A stretch of 64,000 nt of DNA from Ampelomyces quisqualis (Eukaryota > Ascomycota > Dothideomycetes > Pleosporales > Phaeosphaeriaceae): NCBI GenBank assembly GCA_018398575.1, contig JAGTXZ010000009.1, forward strand, positions 806,001 through 870,000. The letters run 5' to 3'. Positions 11,262 to 22,205 of the stretch are shown here, piece after piece (within the stretch, counting starts at the first letter, position 1; each line of letters starts with the position of its first letter). The translations under genes and the position numbers were made by a program. Under the pieces are notes generated by a model, which did not search any database, was not told where the DNA came from, and was given only the letters and a program-made list of their open reading frames with translations.

Positions 11262-11875
11262 ATGGCACCTCTTAACGTCGGAGACACACTGCCCCAGGGC
11301 GTCAAGTTCGAGTATGTCCACGAAGCTGACTGCTACCGCGGCACCGCACCACTCTAACAACAGCTTTGTAGATGGGCGCCAATTACCGACGACGACCCAA
11401 CCGCCTGCGGCCGTCCCCAGGAGTACGATGCCAGCAAAGAGTGGGCAGACAAGAAAGTCGTCCTGTTCTCCGTCCCCGGCGCCTTCACTCCAGGGTACCT
11501 AGCTTCCCCCGCCCTTCCCTCGCATGCACAACACTAAACGCACTTCACAGTTGCCAAGCTCACCATCTCCCGCCGTACATCAAGAACCGCGCCAAGTTCA
11601 CGGAAAAGGGCGTCGACATCGTCGCCACCATTGCTTCCAACGACAGCTGGGTCATGAATGCTTGGGGCAAGGTTAATGGCGTCAAGGGCGACGAAGTGCT
11701 GTTCTTGAGCGACACCAAGACGTACTTCTCCAAGAACCATGGCTGGCACCTTGGTGAGCGTAATGGGCGCTGGGCCATGGTGTTTGATCATGGAAAGGTT
11801 GTGTACGCCGAGAGCGAGAAGGGTCCGGGAGAGGTTACAGTTTCCAGCGCGGAAGCTGTTCTGGCCAAGTTGTAG
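11262..11875 (+). CDS. Peroxiredoxin, PMP20/Asp f 3 type (AhpC/TSA, Prx5 subfamily)
   Basis: Thiol peroxidase reducing hydrogen peroxide and alkyl peroxides. Exons 11262-11311, 11372-11494 and 11551-11875 give about 165 residues. The peroxidatic site spans the second intron: PGAFTPG is joined to CQAHHLPPY, giving PGAFTPGC where many relatives have PGAFTPTC or PGAFTPVC, so the residue before the active cysteine is Gly. Other landmarks are ACGRPQEYDASKEWADKKVV, VNDAWVM-like SNDSWVMNAWG and the ending EVTVSSAEAVLAKL. This branch contains allergens in related moulds. The C-terminal AKL resembles a PTS1 peroxisomal signal, consistent with PMP20. Confidence 0.93.
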
Positions 11876-12194
11876 ATTTGGATCGGGAGGCTAGCGTCCT
11901 AGACATGACAGACTCGACACGAATATGAATGCGATCAAGATGGTAAACATAAAGCCAGCACCCAATCGCAGATCACCATCACAAGTATGCCATGCAACGC
12001 CATTATTGAGGGGTTCACAGCAATTTTTTTTCGCTTGACGCTCGCGCTCGAACTCGTGGCTGTACATGATCTGTTTCGATGTTTGTTGTTCAGCAGTACA
12101 CGGCCAACTTTGGCTTCTCCATGTTGCTGCCAGGAATGCATTGCCTCGGCTCCTACTTTCGATCCAGTGCTAACACCCGTTGTGGTAAACATAC

Positions 12195-12820
12195 TCAATC
12201 GAACTGGGTCCTTGTTAGCAAACCCCATGGGAGACTTTGGTCCTGCGGAACATACTGGTGTCAAGAACGACTCGGCCACAAACCGCGCTCTCGCGTTCAA
12301 GAACAGCTTCATCTCCGAAATCTCCTTGTCCACCTCCTCCATAAACTGGATGATGAAATCCACCAGCTTGTGCTTCAGCATCTCCTCAGTGTGGAAGTTG
12401 GTAATCAGAAAGCTGATGTCGTATCCCTTGACCGGTTTCCGCCGCAGGATGTAAAAGCTCTCGGCGCGCTGGGTCAAGAAGCGCGTGAACTTGTGCACCA
12501 GAATATGCTCAATCTCGTCGGCCTGCTTGATCTTGATGCTGATCCGCACGCTGTTGATCGACGGCTCGATGTAGACTCTCTCGTTCTCGTTGCGGGACAC
12601 GGTGAGCGGGTTCAGGATCACTTCGGGCGAGCTGGCGGCCTCGATCTCGGGGACGTTGTGGCGCTCCGAGGCTTGCGAGGCGAAGTTGGAGAGGGAGAGC
12701 GCGGCGGTGAGGGAGGTGCGCACGCACTGCAGGTACGGCCGGAGGGATTGGGACTGGCGGCTGGTGTCAGCTTCGGCGGGGCAATTGAGGTGCCCGGGTG
12801 GACGAGGAAGGCGGTACCAT
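12195..12820 (-). CDS. ARC19: Arp2/3 complex subunit 4 (ARPC4/p20)
   Basis: Core subunit of the actin-nucleating Arp2/3 complex. The exons are 12820-12818 (three bases, the ATG alone), 12753-12256 and 12203-12195 (nine bases: Phe, Asp, stop). Splicing gives MSQSLRPYLQCVRTSLTAAL at the N terminus and FLTPFD at the C terminus, both as in the family, and a total of 169 residues, close to the length I know for ARPC4. Without the introns the protein would lose its start and gain about 100 foreign residues. Internal motifs are NEVPEIE-like HNVPEIEA, ERVYIEPSINSVRISIKIKQ and HTEEMLKHKLVDFIIQFME. Divergently arranged with the Ubp6 gene, whose start lies about 300 bases away; the interval should contain both promoters. 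Confidence 0.95.
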
Positions 12821-13123
12821 TGTGGGGAGAGCTCAAAGTCAGCTCGGGACTGTGGGCGGGCGCTGGCGACGGTGGTTTGGGCTACCTATCTCATGCCAGC
12901 ATGCTGCATTGAAGGCGCCAGGTGCCTGGTGGGGTTGGCTGGAAGCTGGGGTCCGGCGGCGGATGGCGCGCACAGACGATTCCTCCGCATGCTTCGCCGG
13001 ACTGGCATACATGGTTACTTTTGCCCCGCGAGCGTCTGCCACACACTCTTTCGCCGCTGCGCCCCCCCTCTCTCCTAGACACACTCTCTCCGGCCAACAT
13101 CCACCCAGCGCCCCAGCGTCACC

Positions 13124-15051
13124 ATGGCGTCTATTCCAGGTACCTACGCGTCGCCGCACGCTTGTCCCCACGCGCCACTAACACGCGGTGTTTGCAGTAA
13201 TCGTAAAGCACCAGGGCAAGAGGCACGACGTCGAGGTCGACCCCAGCTCCAACGGCGAGACGTTCAAGTACCAGCTCTTCTCCATCACCGGCGTCGAGCC
13301 CGAGCGCCAGAAAATCATCGTCAAGGGCGGACAGCTCAAGGATGACGCCGACATGTCCAAGCTCGGCCTCAAGCCCAAGCAGATCCTCATGATGATGGGC
13401 ACGCCCTCGGCGGACGCACAAGTCATCGAGAAGCCCAAGGAGAAAGTCAAGTTCCTCGAGGACATGGACGAGGCCGAAGCCGCGCAGTTGGAGGGAGCCA
13501 CGCCCGCTGGTCTCCAGAACCTGGGCAACACGTGCTACATGAACTCCACACTACAGACGTTGAGGTCCATCCCAGAGCTTCAGGAGGAGCTTTTGCGCTA
13601 TTCGACTTCTGGGTACGCTCCGATCCACGAGTACAACAATCCATGGCTAACAGTCCGACAGCGGCAGCAGCAGCAGCAGCGGGTCGTCCAGCGCCGCACA
13701 AGCACTCAGCCAGTTTGGTCTTGGTGGCCTCGGCGGCAACTCGTCGGATCTCACCGGCTCCCTCCGCGATCTCTTCAAGCAGATGTCCGAGACTCAGCAG
13801 GGCTTCCCTCCGCTCGCGTTCCTAAACACCCTTCGTACCGCCTTCCCGCAGTTCGCACAGAAGTCAAAGGACGGACACGGCTACGCGCAGCAAGATGCTG
13901 AGGAGGCCTGGTCACAGATCGTCTCCCAGCTGCGGAGTAAGCTGACCATCAAGGACGGAGGCGAGGGCTCCGCGGCGGCGCAACGAGAGCAGTCCTGGAT
14001 CGACAAGTACATGTCAGGCAAGTTCGAATCCGTTATGGAATGCGACGAACCCGCGGCAAAGGAAGGAGGCGAAGAACCCGTTTTCAGCGAGGACTTGTTC
14101 CTCAAGCTCAATTGCCATATCAACGTCGAGACCAACCATCTTCGCGATGGCTTGAATGCTGGCTTGAAGGAGCAGATCGAGAAGCGATCTGAGGTCCTCG
14201 GACGGAACGCTGTCTACACCAAGACTTCGCGCATAGCACGACTACCGAAGCATCTACCCGTGCATTTTGTTCGCTTCGACTGGCGCAAGGACACGAACAA
14301 GAAGGCCAAGATCATGCGCAAAGTCACTTTCCCCGACGAGCTTGACGCTATCGAGTTTTGCACGGACGAGCTGAAGAAGCTGTTGATCCCGGTGCGTGAC
14401 AAGATCCGCGATGTTCGCAAGGAAGAGTTTGATGTCGAGCGTGCCCGTAAACGTCAGAGGCGCATGAAAGCTGGCGAGGAGAACGACACTGGCCCAAACG
14501 TCAGCAGCAAAGAGCCTCTGCAGAAGAAGAAGGAAGCCGAGCAGAAGAAAGAGGATGCTAAGAAGCCTGCCGAGGATACCGAGATGGCCGAAGTTGAATA
14601 CAAAACTGACGCTCAGATCGAAGCTGAGCGTGCAGAGTCCATCTTGGCCGCAAAGAAGGAGGTCCTTGCACTCGTCGACCCCAAGTACGGTGCAGATGAG
14701 GGAGCAAACCAGACTGGTCTGTATGAACTCAGGGGTGTTATCACGCATCAAGGTGCCAGTGCTGATAGCGGGCACTACACGACCTTCATCAAGAAGCAGG
14801 GTGCCAAGGATCCCAAGACCGGCAAGAGGAAGGAAGAGGATGGCAAGTGGTGGTGGTTCAATGACGAGAAGGTGTCAGAAGTTGACGCTGAGCGCATCCA
14901 GACTCTGTCTGGTGGAGGTGAGAGGTCCTCAGATCAACCCCGACGCATTTGCTAACTCTCTGCAGGCCAGAGTCACTCTGCTCTAATTCTTCTGTACCGT
15001 GCGGTACCACTACCGACCATCGATGAGGACGTCAACATGGCAGACTCATAG
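13124..15051 (+). CDS. UBP6: Ubiquitin C-terminal hydrolase Ubp6/USP14
   Basis: Proteasome-associated deubiquitinase that trims ubiquitin from substrates on the 19S particle. Exons 13124-13139, 13198-13612, 13662-14917 and 14966-15051 give about 590 residues. Order: an N-terminal ubiquitin-like domain (IVKHQGKRHDVEVDP to LMMMGT, about residues 5-80), the Cys box GLQNLGNTCYMNSTLQ, the QQDAEE box, an acidic/Lys-rich insert (KKKEAEQKKEDAKKPAEDTE) and the His box HQGASADSGHYTTF, ending with HSALILLYRAV. The second intron is followed by a CAG/AGC run coding a Gly/Ser linker (GGSSSSSGSSS), an unframed reading of which looks like polyglutamine. Cys and His residues are intact. Confidence 0.95.
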
Positions 15052-15409
15052 GGTACCTGACACCCGGCAAATACCACTTGTGTACATGTAGATCTTGTCA
15101 CTGGGGGACAGTAGAATAGTGATGCATAGCATTGGCGTCGCATAAAGAGCAAGGATACGACACGACATGTATGGTATGATTAAACAATTGTAACGATCAC
15201 GATAGCACATCTTCACTTTCACGACGCGACGACGCGTGCCTAATCGCGTACACCTTCCCCGCCAAGCCTCGCGACATCGCTCGTCCCACTTGCACTTTGC
15301 TGCCCAAACCTCGCATCTTACAAACCCACCCACTTCATTTCCGTTCTATCGCGCTGGTGTTGTACGATCATTTCTCTATAGTTTTTTCGCTCGCATCTTA
15401 TGTATCGCC
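15052..15409. other. Intergenic between UBP6 and RAD21
   Basis: 3' region of UBP6 and 5' leader of RAD21. The 100 bases before the RAD21 start are pyrimidine-rich, as usual for fungal leaders. No gene seen. Confidence 0.4.
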
Positions 15410-18041
15410 ATGTTCTATAGTCACGAAGGTAAGCTTCACTGCCCTCCATTGTCAGACCAAACGCTGATAACCACAGTATTAACCTCTCGCAAATATGGTG
15501 TCGCAACAGTCTGGTCAGTTGGAAGGACCACCCCTCTCAGCTTTCGTTAATCGAAACTGCAGGCTCGTGGCAACACTCGGCTCCAAGTCTGGCTTGAAGC
15601 GCATCAACCGCAAGCAGATTCTCGAAGTCGATGTAGAGAAAGCATGTCAAACCATTGTCGACCCTATCGCACCTATGGCCCTGCGCTTACAGGGCAACTT
15701 GTTGTAAGTACGCCCACAGCCTAGTTAAGTGCCTTGCTAATTCGAGCACAGGTACGGTGTATCGCGTGTGTACTTACAGCAGTGTGGATATGTTCTCTCA
15801 GACGCGCAGAATGCACACAACAATATGGTTATGATGCTGCGCACCGTCAAGAATCATGCACTAGACCCGGATGCTGGCAAGGCTCGGTGAGCATGCTCTC
15901 AACATCATGTCGCCTGCTTCAGGCCCACTGACCGTCACCAGACCGGAACAGCTCGTTCTCGAGGACGATCCGTCTTTCTTGCCTGGCTTTGCCCTGCCTC
16001 CTCCGGAGCTACTCACAGAACTCGATCTCGACCTGAACCTTGACATCACGCGATCCGGCGATTCCCAATCTCTGACTCCCTTCGGTTCCCAGCAATCATA
16101 TGCCTCATCTCACGCTGGTGCGCTCGGTGGCTTAGTCCTGCCTACTTCATCACCAGATCCACCAGGTAGCTTCCGGATTCAAGGCAATAACGAAGCGGGC
16201 AGTCCTGGCGACCTTGGCCCCGTCGATGATGGCTTCGACTATGGTGATCCTGGTTTTAGCTTCGATGAGAATGGCGAGCTCTTCGAAGCTTCGCCCACCC
16301 AGAATCTTGCTGCGACGCCTGCTGCGCGCAGTGGGACGGCGATGCATAGCGATGCAGCTGCGAGTGCGAAAGTGAGGAAAGAACATGAAGAGGGGCGTAT
16401 AGGTGGCGCGCAGGTGAGTTTTACTGCGGTTTTATGCGTAGTGGTAGACCCTGCTCTCACCTGCTTGTTTTTTGAGGTGGCTGCGGGATTTCGCTCGATG
16501 CTTGAACATGACAGTACACGTTGCCTCACTTGGGGCCATAAAAGCTCTTTCGGTCTTGCTTGCTGTTGCCTGTGGTACACGATTCTTTACTCTTGTTACT
16601 TTCTCTGCAACATGCTGTCTCTTGCTTCTCCGTTCATGCATACACATCTACAGTGGAATACATCACTATGGACACTGACATCTATCAGCTTCCAGGCGAC
16701 GGCATGGACGTCGACCTCCCAATCTTGGGAGACGATCTACCAGACGGCGATGCGTTCCCAGTGGGTGACCAAGACCAACAAGTCGAAGTTGTACATTCTA
16801 CTTCGACAGTGTCTGCGCCCATGCAGAAGACGCGGCGGACTGCTCGCGTGCTACCCATCGACACAAGGATGGAGTTGCGCAATAAAGATCTAGCAGAGTG
16901 GAATAACAGCTATCTACAAAACATGGACGCCGTCATTAAATCCAAGAGCAACACCCGCACGGCTTATCAAGCGAAGAAAGACGCGGAGTACTTTGTCTGG
17001 GGTCGTGGACTCGGTGGCATCGCCGAGCACTACGCTGGTGGCATTGGCCCGAACCCGTTTGACATCTTCATTGGGGATAATCTATTCGAGCTTACCACTG
17101 GCCTAAGTCGCAAGAAGGCTGCTGGACGCAAGCACAACCGCGACAGTGGAATCGACGACGCAACTCAAGAAGAGTCTCGACGTGTGCGCCAGAAGACCAG
17201 CGAGCCTGAAGAAGAACTAGGTCGTGGACGAGATGATGAGGTTTTCCTTCTGCCTGGCGATGACGATATCGAAATGCCTCGTGAAGGTGGTACAGCTCTC
17301 GATGACCGCCATATCCTCTCTTCCATGCCATGGAACATCAGCGCCTCCAAACATGGCTCATCAGCAATTCCCCGCAGCGGACGGCCCGGTAGCAAGCCTG
17401 GGAGTCGCTTCGTTTCCGCATCGCCTTTGCACGGTCGCAGTCAGCCGCTTGGTCTCGAAGTCATGAAGAGCCTGGAGAGCGATGGCGATTTCGGCTATGC
17501 AGGAGATGACTTCGGAGGACCGGGTCCTAGTTCACCTACTGTCGGATTCCCTTCTCCAACGAAGCCATCCATGCAAGTGACTGAAGCTATGTCGGCTGAG
17601 GGCATGAACTTCCTCGACTTTGTCTCCAAGTCCATCGTTGAGAAGCGCAACCGTGCTCCGGCTCAGGCTGAAGGTGTCGCCGAAACCGAGTTGATCACTT
17701 TCGAAGAACTTCTTCCCCCGTTTGAAAGCAACAAGAGAATCGCTTGTCATGGCTTTATGATTGTTCTCACGCTCGGAACTAAGGGCATTCTTGACGTCCA
17801 GCAGCCCATTGACTTCGGAGACATCAACATCAAGCTCACGCAACAAGCCAAAGCCAGCCAAGTCGTTGAGATCAGTGACGGCGAAGAGTCTGAAGACGAC
17901 GAGGGCTCAGATGACGATGTTGAAATGGCCGATGGTGAGCAGGAAGCAGGTCAAAGTGAAAAAGGTCAATTCGAAGAGCAGTTCGCAGCTGGTCATGCTG
18001 CCCAGGAGGATGATGATCATGATGACTTGTATGATGACTGA
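15410..18041 (+). CDS. RAD21: Cohesin kleisin subunit Rad21/Scc1
   Basis: Closes the cohesin ring between the Smc1 and Smc3 heads and is cut by separase at anaphase. Six exons join in frame: 15410-15428, 15477-15513, 15563-15703, 15752-15886, 15942-16413 and 16689-18041, about 718 residues. The first four give the diagnostic N terminus: MFYSHE, VLTSRKYGVATVW, LVATLGSKSGLKRINRKQI, YGVSRVYLQQCGYVLSDAQ. The C-terminal winged helix (FLDFVSKSIVEK, ITFEELLPP, HGFMIVLTLGTKGILDVQQ) is present, followed by an unusually long acidic tail of Asp/Glu runs to the end. The fifth intron is 275 bases, far longer than its neighbours; a TAG acceptor at 16653 would break the frame, whereas CAG at 16688 keeps it. 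Mitotic rather than Rec8-type by its N terminus. Confidence 0.94.
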
Positions 18042-19064
18042 GGGCGGTTTCAAAACCCATCACGGCGGGCGCCGATATATGGCTATTATGATACAAATGG
18101 AGCATCTGGGGCGGAATTTACGAGAGGCGTTCGGACATCAAAAAAATATGTAACACGAATATGGGGCATAGGGGGACGGTCGACTGAGTCATGTATGGTT
18201 TCCTAACAGCCTCTTCGATATCTTTGAATGAGCATGTGGGGATTCATCAAACGCTTCCTGGTGGGCTTTCGCCTATGGTAAACAGATATAGGGCATGTGT
18301 ATGTTACTCTCGAGGTGGTCCTGTAATGTCATCGTGCAACATGGCCATCGAGTAATCTGTATCCCGACACCAGCAACACCATCGAGATGTATGGCTTGAA
18401 ATACCCGAAAGCCAAAAAGGAGATATCTTACTGCAGCCTCGTTACTTGGAAAGGTATCGACGGGGTGCACATCTCCGCCGAACGCACTGTGCCACACTAC
18501 GATCACATCAGACCACATGGGCAGTGGCGACCTTCAAAACGATCATAATGATCGTAATGATCGTCTTCAATGAGACTCGCTTTTATACTGATTGCAGAAC
18601 GTAGACACGTCGCGACGGGATTCTGACGCATCGCATCGGGCCTATCGCGATGTCCCAGAGCTTTAGCGGGAAAGATTTGGAGGAGGTGGAAAGAAACCCT
18701 ACTGGACGTCTGACAATGTCGATCAGGAAATCTTTGTATGGGTTTTTGAATAGTCGCGTGTACTCCTTTCGCTAGCGTCGAGAGGAAGATCATGGCATCA
18801 CATTCGGGTATTCCTGCTGGAAGAAACAGATGCCGTGCTTGAGGTATTATGTTGAGCTACTGGCCTGAGAAGCTGCCTCATGTACGTCTGGGTTAAATCT
18901 CAAACTGTATCTTGACATGTACATTATATTGCGTATACCTGTGCTTGGGTTTTACCAAGTGCAACGCTTGGTCAAACGTACTCTCACTGTCATTCTTGAA
19001 TGACTAAACCCACGTCAACAAAACGTCAACTGCATCCGCCCCAACAAGCACAATCTTCTCAACC
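18042..19064. other. Intergenic
   Basis: No gene recognised. A short block at about 18534-18575 repeats TGATCGTAATGATCGT-like units (three ATGATCGT copies in about 30 bases, partly self-complementary). The last ~200 bases are the promoter of the CYTH gene. Confidence 0.4.
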
Positions 19065-19790
19065 ATGACCCCTCTCCAGCGAGCCTTCGCACAAACATGC
19101 ATCTACCAGCACGCCGCATCCATCATCATCAAGCCCGGATTCTCTCTCGAAGTCGAGCGCAAATTCGTCCCAACCCCTGCATCTCTCGTACGTCTCCGCA
19201 AGAATAATGGAGACCCGCCGTTCCACTCACACACTTATCTCGGCCGCAAAGTTCTCAAAGACTTCTACCTCCAACACCGCTCAATCGATCTAATGAGCCA
19301 CGGTATCTATCTGCGCGTGCGCAACGGCGTCTACGAAGCGAAAGTACGTCGAGCGGGCAACTGGACAAATACTACCTCACAAGAACTTGTTGGGGAAAAG
19401 GAAGTTGGCAGGTTCATTGCCACGGCCTTTCCACACGCTACTCTCAGGCTAGAAGATATGTTGCCATGTCGTTGGATGCGCACACTGCGGGATGAGTGGA
19501 ATGTCGATGGCTTCAATGTCGCTGTGGATCACACGCTGTTTGGGCATTGGAAGACTGGCCGGCCTGTTTATCCTCAGCGACCTCATCTTGTGGCGGAAGT
19601 GGAATTATGTCAGGCCGGAGATGGTGAGGACGAGGGAGCAGTGTTGGATCGGACGATCGAGACATTTATGGAGAAAAATGAGTGGGCTTTTCCGGCGACT
19701 GAGAGGGCCGTGGGAAAGCTGGTCGCGTGGGAGAGGTGGTTGGAGCGTGGAGCGATGGACGAAAATGGTATGGATGGAGAGCAGAATTGA
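19065..19790 (+). CDS. CYTH-domain protein (thiamine-triphosphatase-like), paralogue A
   Basis: CYTH proteins hydrolyse or bind triphosphates within an eight-stranded tunnel. This single-exon gene (241 residues) has the signature ExExK as LEVERKF (about residues 28-34), then YLRVRNGVYEAKVR with basic tunnel residues and HLVAEVEL as the later acidic strand. The layout matches the thiamine triphosphatase branch more than bacterial adenylate cyclase type, but substrate is inferred. The N-terminal 25 residues (MTPLQRAFAQTCIYQHAASI) are weakly amphipathic. A diverged paralogue lies 313 bases downstream in the same orientation. Confidence 0.85.
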   Translation: MTPLQRAFAQTCIYQHAASIIIKPGFSLEVERKFVPTPASLVRLRKNNGDPPFHSHTYLGRKVLKDFYLQHRSIDLMSHGIYLRVRNGVYEAKVRRAGNWTNTTSQELVGEKEVGRFIATAFPHATLRLEDMLPCRWMRTLRDEWNVDGFNVAVDHTLFGHWKTGRPVYPQRPHLVAEVELCQAGDGEDEGAVLDRTIETFMEKNEWAFPATERAVGKLVAWERWLERGAMDENGMDGEQN

Positions 19791-20103
19791 CCGTCGGCGA
19801 AGAGGCGGCGATTGCAGGCACTTGTAGCGACGTTTTGGTATCAACGCATTGTTTAGAATTAGGAATTCGCGACAGGCCAAGAAGGAAATGAAGGGACATA
19901 GGGAAATCCGTCGGGTAGAAATGCTTCATAAATACCCCATCTAGACTTGTCAGGCATGGTTGCGCTCGTGCTTTCATTCACCACCACTAACGCCGGCGCT
20001 AGTGCCGCGCTACCGTAGACGCTCTTCCCACTTCTGGCAACTCCGGCTTCTTATACCTTCTCACGAGTCACAACTCCCAACTTCCCATCTCTGCAGAGAC
20101 ATC

Positions 20104-20943
20104 ATGCCACCGCGACTTGCGCCTTTTCGCGCGCTATCAGCCCCGACATTGCGCAACTTTAGTGGACGGATCGCACCTAGAATTACGACCTACGTTGGGA
20201 AATCAAATCATTTGATTTCGCGCCGTTTCAGCACTGAACGACCTGGCAATACGATCAAGTTTACCGTGGAGCGCAAGTTTAAGCCCGATGATACCTCGAT
20301 CAGTCTACTACATGCAAACAACGGAACCCCTCGCTTCTCGGCGTTCGAGTATCTCGGCAGCAATAACTTTACGGAGGCACACCATGGAATCCGCTGGCGT
20401 GAATTCGGCGACAATGATCCGGCTTTCTTGGGAGGACGAGAAGATATTTACAACGTCGGCGGAAACATGTACGTTAAGATACGTTGCTGCGGCGACCGCA
20501 TCAATGGCGGTTATATGGAATTCCACGGCGATGATGAAGTGTATGACTATCTGATTAAGACGATTGGCATTCACGAGCTCGGAGGCAAGATAGAAATGTC
20601 TACGAAGCGGGAGACTTGGAGTGTGGACGACTACATCATCATTCTCGACCAGACATTGACCAGCGGTCGCTTAATCCGACCTGACCGTGTCGGATTTGAC
20701 GACTCGCATATGACTGCTAGCTTGTCGTGGAGCACGGAGATCGAGGAGGGCGGAGAGCAAAGGATGTGGGAAGTGGTGAACCACAGGATGGAAACCTTTA
20801 TGCAGCATTATAAGTGGTCATTCGGATCGGCTCCTACGCTTGAGGATGACAAGTTGGCTCAGTGTTTCGAGGCTCAGAGATGGGACGTTGGTCCGTGGAC
20901 AGGTGGCTGTCAAGTAAGAGGCTTGCGCGAGCCGGCTCCGTGA
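20104..20943 (+). CDS. CYTH-domain protein, paralogue B, predicted mitochondrial
   Basis: Single exon, about 279 residues from the Met at 20104. I chose this start because the following 45 residues are rich in Arg/Ser/Leu with no acidic residue (MPPRLAPFRALSAPTLRNFS) and end in SRRFSTE, a good mitochondrial presequence; the frame is open further upstream to about 19960 but that part has no protein-like character. The CYTH signature is TVERKF, so the first Glu of ExExK is Thr. The later TEIEEG strand keeps its acidic pair and the YVKIR strand its basic residues. ~40-residue insertion relative to paralogue A around the GDNDPAFLGGREDIYNVGGN segment. A tandem duplicate that has diverged; it may have lost catalysis. 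Confidence 0.78.
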   Translation: MPPRLAPFRALSAPTLRNFSGRIAPRITTYVGKSNHLISRRFSTERPGNTIKFTVERKFKPDDTSISLLHANNGTPRFSAFEYLGSNNFTEAHHGIRWREFGDNDPAFLGGREDIYNVGGNMYVKIRCCGDRINGGYMEFHGDDEVYDYLIKTIGIHELGGKIEMSTKRETWSVDDYIIILDQTLTSGRLIRPDRVGFDDSHMTASLSWSTEIEEGGEQRMWEVVNHRMETFMQHYKWSFGSAPTLEDDKLAQCFEAQRWDVGPWTGGCQVRGLREPAP

Positions 20944-21009
20944 CCAAAACTCAGGGCCGGGGAGGACACAACAGCTCACTGAATTTCAACCAAAAAGCAT
21001 CATCTCCAC

Positions 21010-21300
21010 TCAATTCATCTTAGCCAAAGTGCTTGGGTAAGCATACGCATAGTAAAACAGCTCGCTAACTGTACTCATCGTATCCCCGATCGTGATGTTC
21101 TTCACGCCCGTATAATTCATGCTCAGCACATCATCCAACGTCCCATTCCTACTCAGCGGCATGTTCAAAAAACTGACCGTCCCCGCAATTGCCTGACTCC
21201 TCCTTTTCCAGATCTTGATCCTGCAAAGTCCACTAAACACGATCGATCATGCCGTGATGAAACCAGAAAGTTGGATCGGAAGGGTCGTTGAAGATGTCGG
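21010..21300 (-). pseudogene. Tyrosinase C-terminal remnant (CuB region)
   Basis: On the minus strand just above 21240 one frame reads DPTFWFHHGMIDRV followed by a stop codon and then WTLQDQDLEK. The HH and the FHHxMIDRxWW context are the CuB copper-binding motif of tyrosinases; the stop stands at the conserved Trp (TGG to TAG). A second frame then continues with QAIAGTVSFLNMPLSRNGTL and NITIGDTMSTVSELF to a stop at 21010, the usual post-CuB region, so a frameshift also separates the two parts near 21210. The upstream two thirds of the gene, with CuA, could not be found. A dead gene fragment, not a functional oxidase. Confidence 0.6.
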
Positions 21301-22205
21301 ACCTGCGTCACCACCGACGGTTTTCGGACAAAAGTCTCCCGCGTAGCTATTCTGTCATTGGTATCTTCCCGTGTGTTGCCGGCATCATGCAATCCACATA
21401 CAAAAAAACGATCCTCGCCGACCCAGAACATTTCATGCACGACAGATGCTCTATGTGAAACTTCATCGAGCTCGACGTCTGCATCATAGCTGCCTCGTTA
21501 CAAGCTCCGGACCGTTCTTCGCCTGCTTCCTGGGGGCGGCCAAGAGCGTGACGAGCAGAAAATTTTCCAGCAGACATAACAATGTTGTAACCTCTGATAA
21601 TCATCGGGAAGACCATTTCAACAGTGAGACCCGACCTAGTTTCCGAAAGAAAAGCGCCCGGACTTCCTTATCCAAGCTGACACGCTGGAACGTGGGCAGG
21701 GCACGAGGTGGTTAAAACAGCATACTTCCGCTACAGGATCTAGCAGGCAAAGTCGAAAGGGAGTGTACCTAGTCACACAGACTTTGGGGTGGAACGGAGG
21801 TGAAGCATTCGGGCTTGAGAATACGGATAGTTCGAGTCGAGTAAGGGGGTTGGTAATTTGGACCGGTCTGCCGCACAGTAGCAATACTGCGAAAGAGATA
21901 GCGTAGACGTGTCAGAGAGCATCGACTTGCAGCTCGAGATAACCAAAGTTTTCAGAGCCAAAGTGGGACTGAATGACAACGATGTTCATGAGGACAAGAC
22001 GTTAACATACGCGGATTACGTCACCGCGTCCCGCGCTAAAACACCCAAAAAACGAAACGAGGGCTGGACTTTCAAACGCGTCCTGACACGCTGCACGGTC
22101 TGGTCTACAGGCCACATAAATACATCCTTATCTTCTCCTTTGTCTTATCCCAGTTCCTCACCCAAAATTTCCTCAGCCATACAAGCATCAGCTCCTTTTG
22201 CTATC
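21301..22205. other. Intergenic; possible further decay products of the tyrosinase gene
   Basis: Short minus-strand frames at 21440-21347 and 21884-21636 show no recognisable domain; they may be degraded upstream exons of the tyrosinase remnant. The stretch 22000-22205 includes the promoter of the Mpv17-like gene. Confidence 0.3.

Noticed and set aside
11935..12723. A 262-residue open frame as the Arp2/3 subunit
   Set aside because: It reads through the last intron and lacks the true N terminus; spliced exons give the 169 residues of the family.
13620..13700. Polyglutamine tract in Ubp6
   Set aside because: The CAG-rich run lies after an intron and is read in the AGC frame as a Gly/Ser linker.
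18534..18575. Short ATGATCGT repeats as a regulatory operator
   Set aside because: Only about 40 bases, simple and self-complementary; no gene start nearby.
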